A stretch of DNA of 64,000 bases, from the NCBI GenBank assembly GCA_963780815.1, contig CAWADG010000005.1, positions 1-64,000 of the forward strand. The letters run 5' to 3'. The notes beneath the pieces were generated by a model. It ran no database searches. It worked only from the letters and a program-made list of their open reading frames with translations, and was not told the origin of the DNA. Position numbers and translations under genes: made by a program. Source of the stretch: VRUE01 sp963780815. Lineage in GTDB: Bacteria; Actinomycetota; Thermoleophilia; Solirubrobacterales; 70-9. Below are positions 58,239-64,000 of this stretch, piece by piece; positions within the stretch are counted from its first letter, which is position 1; the number at the start of each line of letters is the position of its first letter.

Positions 58239-59102
58239 ATGATCCCGACATTCGTCATCACCCTGAGAGAGGGCGTCGAGGCCGCCCTGATCGTCGGCAT
58301 CATCGCGGCCTTCCTGGCCAAGGAGGGACGCACCGATGCGATGCGCCAGATGTGGACCGGCGTCGGGGTTGCCGCCACCCTCTGCGCGATCGTCGGCGTC
58401 GGCCTCGACCTGATCGGCCAGCAACTCCCGCAGAAGCAGCAGGAGGGGCTGGAGTCGGTGATCGCGATGATCGCCGTCGCCGCCGTCACCTACATGATCG
58501 TCTGGATGCGCCGCAACGCGCGCGGGATCAAGGCGACCCTGGAGGGCGAGGCGGCAAGCGCGCTCGCCGCGGGCTCGGCGATAGCGCTGGTGGCGATGGC
58601 GTTCCTCGCGGTGCTGCGCGAGGGATTCGAGACGTCCGTCTTCCTCCTCGCCGCCTTCCAGGACTCGACGGACACGACCGCGGCCGGCGCCGGCGCGATC
58701 CTCGGCCTCCTCGCCGCGATCGCGATCGGCCTCGGTCTCTACCGGGGCGGCGTCCGCATCAACCTCACCCGCTTCTTCCGAATCACCGGCCTCGTCCTCG
58801 TCCTGGTCGCCGCCGGCCTGCTCGCATCCGCCGCCCACACCGCCCACGAGGCGGGCTGGATCAACAGCCTCCAGGGCCAGGCCCTCGATCTGACCTGGTT
58901 GGTGAGGCCGGGGACGATCAGCGGTTCGCTCCTGACCGGGATGCTCGGACTGCAGCCGACCCCGACCACGATCGAGGTCGCCGTATACGTCGCCTACGCC
59001 GTCCCGATGTCGCTCTACGTGCTCTGGCCGGACCAGCTCCGCCGCCGGCGCCGCGTCCGACCCCGCCGCGGCAGCGGCGCCCCGGCCGAGACCCCCGCCT
59101 AG
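58239..59102 (+). CDS. efeU: FTR1-family iron permease (EfeU-like)
   Basis: A 287-aa protein with seven helices. Both iron-binding REGxE motifs are present: TLREGVEAALIVG in helix 1 and VLREGFETSVFLLA in helix 4. It imports iron through the cytoplasmic membrane, usually with EfeO and EfeB. efeO is not present here and only a stub of efeB follows, so the system is incomplete at this locus. The IdeR-like boxes upstream predict repression by iron. Confidence 0.9.
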   Translation: MIPTFVITLREGVEAALIVGIIAAFLAKEGRTDAMRQMWTGVGVAATLCAIVGVGLDLIGQQLPQKQQEGLESVIAMIAVAAVTYMIVWMRRNARGIKATLEGEAASALAAGSAIALVAMAFLAVLREGFETSVFLLAAFQDSTDTTAAGAGAILGLLAAIAIGLGLYRGGVRINLTRFFRITGLVLVLVAAGLLASAAHTAHEAGWINSLQGQALDLTWLVRPGTISGSLLTGMLGLQPTPTTIEVAVYVAYAVPMSLYVLWPDQLRRRRRVRPRRGSGAPAETPA

Positions 59103-59122
59103 ATCCGTTCCGACGGGGGTCG

Positions 59123-59230
59123 ATGAGCCCGATAACGCGCCGCAGGCTGCTGCGATCAGCGGGCATCGGCGCCGCCGGCGTCGGTCTTGGCGGGGGCGGG
59201 TTCCTCACCGGCCGGGAGGCGGCCGAGGTG
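59123..59230 (+). pseudogene. Tat-signal stub, probable efeB (DyP-type peroxidase) remnant
   Basis: ATG 59123 opens MSPITRRRLLRSAGIGAAGVGLGGGGFLTGREAA, a twin-arginine signal (RRRLL) like that of EfeB deferrochelatases. After about 59230 no peroxidase sequence follows; the frame runs into Gly/Pro/Arg-rich noise to 59410. Its place 20 bases after efeU supports the assignment. From 59231 to 59471 I see no gene, only a near-repeat GAGGCCGCCCCGAT at 59409 and 59430. Confidence 0.5.
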
Positions 59231-59471
59231 CTTGATGTACGCGTTGAGGGCGCTGGATCGCGACGAACTGGCGCGCCGGGTCGCGTCGGCCGCGCCGAGG
59301 GCGGTTTTCGCGATCCCTCCGGGGGGCCCCGCAGGGGGCCTACGTCGGTGAGCCCCTCCTCTCCAGAGGGTCCCCATATCCGACAGTATCGCCCTGGGGG
59401 AGAGATCTGAGGCCGCCCCGATTGGGTGTGAGGCCGCCCCGATGGGGGAGATTGCTCGTCGAGAGGAAGAA

Positions 59472-60332
59472 ATGCTCACGCTCCGCCGATTCATCGTCGT
59501 CCTGTCAAGCGCCGCCGCGCTGCTCGCGTTCCTAACGGCGTCCCCATCGCCGGCGGCGGTTCCGACCCGTTACGTCGCGCTCGGCGACTCCTACAGCGCC
59601 GCGTCCGGGGTCCTCCCACCCGACCTCCTGGCGCCGCCGCTCTGCCTGCGCTCGAGCCGCAACTACCCGCACGAAATCGCCCGCGCGACCGGGTCCCGGC
59701 TCAGGGACGTCACCTGCGGGGCGGCGGAGACAAGCGACTTCTTCGAAGCCCAGTACCCCGGGGTCCCGCCTCAGCTCAACGCTCTCAGCGGTGACACCGA
59801 ACTCGTCACGATGACGATCGGCGGCAACGACAGCGGGGTCTTCATCGACACGATCCTCGATTGCGGCACCGCGGGCATCCTCACCCTCGGTCATGGCAGC
59901 CCCTGCGAGGACCGCTACGGATCCTCCTTCGAAGACACGATCGGGAACGTCACCTATCCGTCGCTCGTCAGGGCCCTGGTGGCGGTCCGGGCGCGGGCGC
60001 CGTCGGCGAGGGTCGCGATTCTCGGCTATCCGTGGATCATGCCCGCGTCGGGCGGTTGCTTCGACAGGATGCCGATAGCCACCGGCGATGTCCCATATGT
60101 GCGGGGCATCGAGGCGACGCTGAACGACGCCATCCGGCGCGCCGCGGCAATTGCTGGAGTGACATACGTCGATCTCAGCCGGGTTTCGGAAGGTCACGAT
60201 GCCTGCCGGCCGACCGGCGTGCGCTGGATCGAGCCCGTTCTGCAGGGAACGAACCCGGTGATCGTCCATCCCAACGCTCTCGGCGAGGCCGGGATGGCGG
60301 CCGAGGCGATCTCCGTGCTCGGCCTGCACTGA
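59472..60332 (+). CDS. Secreted SGNH/GDSL esterase-lipase
   Basis: A 286-aa protein from ATG 59472 (GAGAGGAAG upstream) with a signal peptide (LSSAAALLAFLTASPSPAA). Block I is ALGDSYSAASG (nucleophile Ser), block III IGGNDSG (Asn) and block V VHPNALGEAGM (catalytic His). Six cysteines suggest three disulfides, as in Streptomyces scabies-type esterases. It hydrolyses lipid or aromatic esters outside the cell. Confidence 0.92.
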   Translation: MLTLRRFIVVLSSAAALLAFLTASPSPAAVPTRYVALGDSYSAASGVLPPDLLAPPLCLRSSRNYPHEIARATGSRLRDVTCGAAETSDFFEAQYPGVPPQLNALSGDTELVTMTIGGNDSGVFIDTILDCGTAGILTLGHGSPCEDRYGSSFEDTIGNVTYPSLVRALVAVRARAPSARVAILGYPWIMPASGGCFDRMPIATGDVPYVRGIEATLNDAIRRAAAIAGVTYVDLSRVSEGHDACRPTGVRWIEPVLQGTNPVIVHPNALGEAGMAAEAISVLGLH

Positions 60333-60780
60333 CCCCGAGGCCGAGCAGGATGGCGGCGGCGACCGCGAGGCCGGCGAGGATCCCGATCGGCGTCCCCCTG
60401 CCGCCGCCCGACCCGGAGCCGGTCGCCCGGTCGGGGCTGGACGAGCCGCCCCCGCTCATGACCCCCGGCGCGGGCGGCCGCCGCGCCGGGTGACCGGCCG
60501 TCCCCCGCGGCTGCGGGCGGGAGGTTCCAGCTGACTTCGCTGAGGGCGGGACGCCACCTGCCAGCGGCTGCGCCGGCGAAGCCGACCCGGTCCGCCCGAG
60601 GACATCGGTTCGGTGGGCGACGCACCGGACCGCCGGGCCGTCCGGCGTCTGCGCCACCCGGTATGTGGCGCAGACCCGCCGGGCGGCCGGGGGCGCTTCG
60701 CTCGGCGGGGCGAGCTGGGCCGCCGCCGACCCCGGCATCGCGGCGACCGCGAGAAGGGCGGCGAGAACGGTGGGCCGCAT
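60175..60780 (-). CDS. Secreted protein with C-terminal membrane helix
   Basis: A 201-aa frame from ATG 60780, eight bases after the protease stop. It has a signal peptide (VLAALLAVAAMPGSAAAQ), a Pro/Ser/Gly-rich middle, a membrane helix (IGILAGLAVAAAILLGLGVS) and an Arg-rich tail: the layout of a surface-anchored protein. The last 50 residues are antisense to the 3' end of the esterase gene (157-base convergent overlap), which suggests the native stop was lost by a small indel after the helix. Confidence 0.55.
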   Translation of the reverse strand: MRPTVLAALLAVAAMPGSAAAQLAPPSEAPPAARRVCATYRVAQTPDGPAVRCVAHRTDVLGRTGSASPAQPLAGGVPPSAKSAGTSRPQPRGTAGHPARRPPAPGVMSGGGSSSPDRATGSGSGGGRGTPIGILAGLAVAAAILLGLGVSAGRARRSPRPPSRPRRERWDGRSPGSFPAERARSSARRSAGRHRDLPKPG

Positions 60781-60788
60781 CGCGCCGG

Positions 60789-63578
60789 CTAGCAATAGGT
60801 CGCCACGATCTGGCCGCGGCCGCGGTGGCCGGGAGCGGGCCCGTAGCCCGGTTCGGTCGCGACGACGACGATGCTGGTCGTGTCTCCGGAGATCGTGCTG
60901 CCGGACTTGGCGACGTTGGCGGTCACCAGCACGCCCATGTATGAGGGGACGGTGGCGGGGGGCGAGGAGCTGTTGCCGGGCCGCGTCGTCCACGGTCCGC
61001 CGCAGGCGGCGGGCGGCGTGCTCGTCGGCAGCGAGACAGTCGCGGCGAACCCCTTGAACGCCGGCGGCGCGGCGCCGCCCGAGAGGCTGTTCTCGGAGGC
61101 CCAATCGGCGCCCCACCAGGTCAGGGCCGCGGACGGTTCGGCGGAGGCGACGGTGCTGTCGCCGAGGGTGAAGGCTCCGCGTTCGGGGAAGGCGAAGACG
61201 ATCGCGCTCTTGCCGGTGTCTTCGGAGGGCAGGTAGTAGGCGTCCCCGGCGAAGGCGGCGACCAGCGGCTGCGAGCCCAGTGGGCCGGTGTAGGTCAGGG
61301 TGCAGGCGGCGAACCCGGCGGCATCGGTGGTCCCGGTGCAGCTCTGCGCGCCGAGGCTGAGGGTCAGGGTGCGGCCTTCGATCGGCACCAGCCCGTCCTC
61401 GAGCAGCTGTCCTTCGAGCGTCACCCCCGAGCCCCCGGCGAGGATCACCGTGGGACCCGTGTAGGTGGTTGTCGTCTCCTCCTTGGTGATCGTGAACGGC
61501 TGGGTGTCGTTGCTCGATTCGTAGTCGATGTCGGGCCCGAACGAGGCTTCGATTTTGTAGGGCCCGGGGACCTGGTTCGGCGTGATCGAGCACGAGGCTT
61601 CTCCGGCGCCGTCGGTGGTCGCGCTGCAGGTGTCGCCGACGCCGAGCGTGAGGGTGATTTCCTTGCCGGCGATCGGTTCGCCGCCGTCGGGATCGAACAG
61701 GGTCGCCGAAGCCGTGAAGGCGTCGTGGTAGTCGCTGGTCAGCGCCCCCGTGTATTCGATCCGGCTCTCCTCTTTTTCGATCGTGAACGGAGTGCTCGCC
61801 GAGGCCGATTCATAGGCGGTGTCGCCGGCGAAGCTGGCGCTCAGCGTGTAGGAGCCGGGGTGCTGGCCGATCGTCAGAGCACAGGAGGCATGGCCGGAGG
61901 CGTCGGTTGTGCCGACGCAGCTCTGGCTTCCGAGTTCGAGGAGGACCGCCTGTCCCGGCACCGGGGCGCCGCTGCCGCTGACGGTGAGATCGGCACTGAG
62001 CGTGACCGGATCGTTGAAATCGCCGCTCGACGGGCCGAGGTTGCCGAGCGTCGCTTCGATCTTGCGCGACCCGAGCGTGACCTGGGCGTTGTGGGCGCCG
62101 GCGTCGATCGCGTTGACCGCGACGTAGGCCTTGTTCGTGGGGTCGACGTACTCGTCGCCGGCGACCAGTAGGCCGCCGTGCCCCTGCGGGGTCTGGTCGA
62201 CCCAGTAGGAACGCGAGTCTTCGCCGAAGAGGTGGAGGAAGACGCCGCTGCTCGGGAAGCCGCGGTCCCAGCCCGCCTTTTCGCGGTATTCGATCGAGTA
62301 GTAGGTGCTGTTCGTGCAGCTGAATTCGGTCCCGCTGCAGGTCGGCGGACTGGTCGGCGCGACGCCGCCCGGCGACTGGTTCTGGATCTTGATCGAGGCC
62401 GGCACGCGCGCCTCGAAGAACTCGGACCCCGGCGCGCTGAGGGCGTTGGGGTCGCCAAGCGAGTGCAGCCGGATCGTTTCCTGTTTCGACACGGTGTTGT
62501 CGAACGGGTCATGCCGCGGTCCGGGGATCCAACCCTGGTGGTCGAGATTGATCGCGTCGAGCCCCGGGCCCTTCGAGCCCTCGGCCTCGCCGAGGACGGT
62601 GTTGTAGAGGCCGGTGCCGCCGAAGTCGGTCCCGGAGCCGCTGAACGCCGCGTCGCAGGAGTAGACGCTCATCAGGTCGTAGCAGTCGTTGTAGTCCTGG
62701 GTCGAGAGGGAGAGGCGGCGGCTGTGGTTGTAGCCGTGGCCGTGGCCCATCTCGTGCGAGGCCCCCTCGACGTCGATCTCGTGGGGCAGGATGATGGTGG
62801 CGATCGTGTAGCTGCTGCCCTGGATCGGAACACCCCCGAGCTGGCCGGCGCCGACCCCGCCGAGGTCTCCGGGGACGCCGATGACCGACCCCGAGGTGTG
62901 CGCCTTCGCGGTGGTCCCGGCGGCGCCGCGTTCGATCGTCAGTTCGTTGCCGCTGATCGCGGTCACGTTGACGGTCTCGGCGTTCGATTCTTCGCCGATA
63001 CCCATCAGGAACGGAGCGGTCCCGTTGGGGAAGTTTTCGGTCGTGGTCAGTTTCGCCGTGGTGGCACCGGAGCTGATCGGTTCGGCCAGCCTCGAGCGGG
63101 CCTCGGGGAAGATCGCGACCACGCCCCAGTAGTTCGACCAGGTGATCCCGCTGGCACCGTCGGCGCAGGCGAGGATCTGATCCTCGCGGCGGAACGCCGG
63201 GCCGAAGCTGCCTTCGTTGAACGGTTTTTCGAGTTCGATCCATTCGCCGCGGGTGAGCGGTTCGTTCGTTTCCGGGTCCCTCGCGGTTGCCCAGTCCGTG
63301 ACCGTCGTGCCCGAGATGCTGAGTTGGCCGAAGGAGACGTCATGCCAGTAATCGAGCTCGCCGAGCTTGCCGGCGCCTGCGTCCGAGAACAGTTCTTCGA
63401 AGTAGGCCTTCGAGTACGGAGTCGCCGTCTGGTCGGAGAAGTTGCAGAGGACGACGGCCCAGGGGTGGGTGCCGGTCCCGACCGTGGCCGCGCCCTGCGC
63501 CGCGGGCGCCACCGCCATCGCGCAGAGGATCGCGAGGATCGCGAGAGCCCCGCCCAGACTTCGACCTCGTGTGACCAT
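60789..63578 (-). CDS. Secreted metzincin-type metalloprotease (M6-like) with Ig-like repeats
   Basis: A 929-aa protein from ATG 63578 (GGAGGTG upstream) with a signal peptide ending AAQGA. The catalytic domain carries ASHEMGHGHGYNHS, an exact HExxHxxGxxH metzincin site, and the Met-turn CYDLMSVY. From about residue 530 three related 80-90-residue Ig-like repeats follow, each with a C-x-G/A-T-T-D-A-x-G-x-A-x-C core (SCVGTTDASGHASC, TCSATTDGAGEASC, SCTGTTDAAGFAAC). A beta-rich C-terminal domain ends the chain. Likely an extracellular protease whose repeats hold it at the surface or bind substrate. Confidence 0.88.
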   Translation of the reverse strand: MVTRGRSLGGALAILAILCAMAVAPAAQGAATVGTGTHPWAVVLCNFSDQTATPYSKAYFEELFSDAGAGKLGELDYWHDVSFGQLSISGTTVTDWATARDPETNEPLTRGEWIELEKPFNEGSFGPAFRREDQILACADGASGITWSNYWGVVAIFPEARSRLAEPISSGATTAKLTTTENFPNGTAPFLMGIGEESNAETVNVTAISGNELTIERGAAGTTAKAHTSGSVIGVPGDLGGVGAGQLGGVPIQGSSYTIATIILPHEIDVEGASHEMGHGHGYNHSRRLSLSTQDYNDCYDLMSVYSCDAAFSGSGTDFGGTGLYNTVLGEAEGSKGPGLDAINLDHQGWIPGPRHDPFDNTVSKQETIRLHSLGDPNALSAPGSEFFEARVPASIKIQNQSPGGVAPTSPPTCSGTEFSCTNSTYYSIEYREKAGWDRGFPSSGVFLHLFGEDSRSYWVDQTPQGHGGLLVAGDEYVDPTNKAYVAVNAIDAGAHNAQVTLGSRKIEATLGNLGPSSGDFNDPVTLSADLTVSGSGAPVPGQAVLLELGSQSCVGTTDASGHASCALTIGQHPGSYTLSASFAGDTAYESASASTPFTIEKEESRIEYTGALTSDYHDAFTASATLFDPDGGEPIAGKEITLTLGVGDTCSATTDGAGEASCSITPNQVPGPYKIEASFGPDIDYESSNDTQPFTITKEETTTTYTGPTVILAGGSGVTLEGQLLEDGLVPIEGRTLTLSLGAQSCTGTTDAAGFAACTLTYTGPLGSQPLVAAFAGDAYYLPSEDTGKSAIVFAFPERGAFTLGDSTVASAEPSAALTWWGADWASENSLSGGAAPPAFKGFAATVSLPTSTPPAACGGPWTTRPGNSSSPPATVPSYMGVLVTANVAKSGSTISGDTTSIVVVATEPGYGPAPGHRGRGQIVATYC

Positions 63579-63679
63579 CGCCCACCTCCGTGACCGGGGC
63601 TCAACAGGGGCGCCGACGCTAGGTCCAGAAGTGGTAAGTGGTCAAGAACCCTCGACGAATGAACGAACGCGGGTGCGCC

Positions 63680-64000
63680 TCAGGAGCCGGCGGTCGCGCG
63701 CCGCCGCAGCTTCGAGAAGCGGCCATCGCGGAGGATCCGCTTGGCGGCGTTGTGCCCGGGGGCGCCCATGACGCCGCCGCCGGGATGGGTTCCGGCGCCG
63801 CAGAGGTAGAGGCCGTTGACCGGGGTGGCGTAGCCGGAGAGGAGCGGCGAGGGTCGCATGAAGGCCATCTGGTCGAGGCCCTGCTCGCCCTGGAAGATCG
63901 AGCCGCCGACCATCCCGAAGATCCGCTCGATGTCCGGCGGGGCGAGGACCTCGCGCTCGACGATCGCGCCGGGCACGTTCGGCGCATACTGCGCCAGGTG
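63680..64000 (-). CDS. Phytoene-desaturase-like FAD oxidoreductase, C-terminal part (continues beyond window)
   Basis: The minus-strand frame is open to the window edge. It reads HLAQYAPNVPGAIVEREVLAPPDIERIFGM, then GSIFQGEQGLDQMAFMRPSP and GLYLCGAGTHPGGGVMGAPGHNAAKRIL. The last is the C-terminal FAD-binding motif of CrtI-like amine-oxidase-fold proteins. This is about the last 105 residues of a roughly 500-residue enzyme. The N-terminal Rossmann motif lies outside the window. Confidence 0.85.
   Translation of the reverse strand, partial: HLAQYAPNVPGAIVEREVLAPPDIERIFGMVGGSIFQGEQGLDQMAFMRPSPLLSGYATPVNGLYLCGAGTHPGGGVMGAPGHNAAKRILRDGRFSKLRRRATAGS

Noticed and set aside
62178..63593. 471-aa plus-strand frame
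   Set aside because: Antisense to the metalloprotease; low-complexity Arg/Gly/Val composition.
1..64000. CRISPR array, rRNA genes, complete insertion sequence or intact prophage
   Set aside because: No regularly spaced repeats, rRNA-like sequence, transposase, integrase or phage structural genes were seen.

Overview
The window is about 64 kb of very GC-rich DNA with dense gene packing. Neighbouring genes often share start and stop codons (ATGA, GTGA, TTGA, TGATG), and GTG and TTG starts are common. With an aa3-type oxidase operon, ECF41 sigma factors, an IdeR/DtxR-like iron box and many actinobacterial-type families, this points to a high-GC actinobacterium. A Thermoleophilia/Solirubrobacterales-like lineage is my best guess by gene flavour; no marker gene here proves it. 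Several genes carry single-base frame breaks, so some may be sequencing errors and others real decay.

Layout. 1-7.4 kb is a scarred region. It holds a partial AAA+ ATPase, the 3' half of a tRNA-Pro, four GGTACC motifs, a truncated Dam-type methylase, a complete methyltransferase/TetR/hydrolase-glycosyltransferase operon, helicase and cyclase fragments butted together, an MFS gene without a clean start and an endonuclease-fold fragment. A 43-bp direct repeat lies at 734 and 7349. 7.4-12.1 kb carries a universal stress protein, a berberine-bridge-like FAD oxidase, a VOC protein, a frameshifted aromatic hydroxylase and a redoxin that has lost its CxxC. 12.2-17.9 kb is the cytochrome c oxidase operon (cupredoxin, subunits II, I, III, CtaG-type assembly factor, 44-aa membrane peptide, SCO protein).

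17.9-22.3 kb holds two ECF41 sigma units head to head. One is drug exporter, small membrane protein, sigma; the other is an AhpD-like protein followed by a sigma with a broken regulatory tail. Two divergent promoters of TGTCAC-N16-CGTC type lie between them, and the same motif precedes the FAD oxidase at 9326, suggesting a local ECF41 regulon. 22.3-34 kb has a DMT transporter, a DEAD-box helicase with an apparent ATC start, a lipoprotein/luciferase-like chimera, a secreted nuclease-fold protein, an FAD reductase, a lipid operon (SCP2-hydrolase, patatin, acyltransferase) and a Kelch/propeller protein. 34-41 kb has two ABC exporters, the second facing a TetR gene across a symmetric operator.

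41-46 kb is an ArsR-controlled cluster: DUF2892 protein, MMPL exporter, SQR-like flavoprotein, TusE/DsrC-like and DsrE-like sulfur carriers. 46-47.2 kb is a fused pair of 5'-truncated genes. 47.2-54.5 kb has a phosphodiester glycosidase-like protein, a macro-domain protein, a Met/His-rich lipoprotein with a frame break next to a CcdA-thioredoxin fusion, a two-component system, a type II NADH dehydrogenase and a CsbD-like protein. 54.6-64 kb has secreted proteins, a glycosyltransferase, a doubly frameshifted GFA protein, an iron permease under likely IdeR control with an efeB stub, a GDSL esterase, a metzincin protease with Ig-like repeats, and the C-terminus of a CrtI-like FAD protein running off the right edge.
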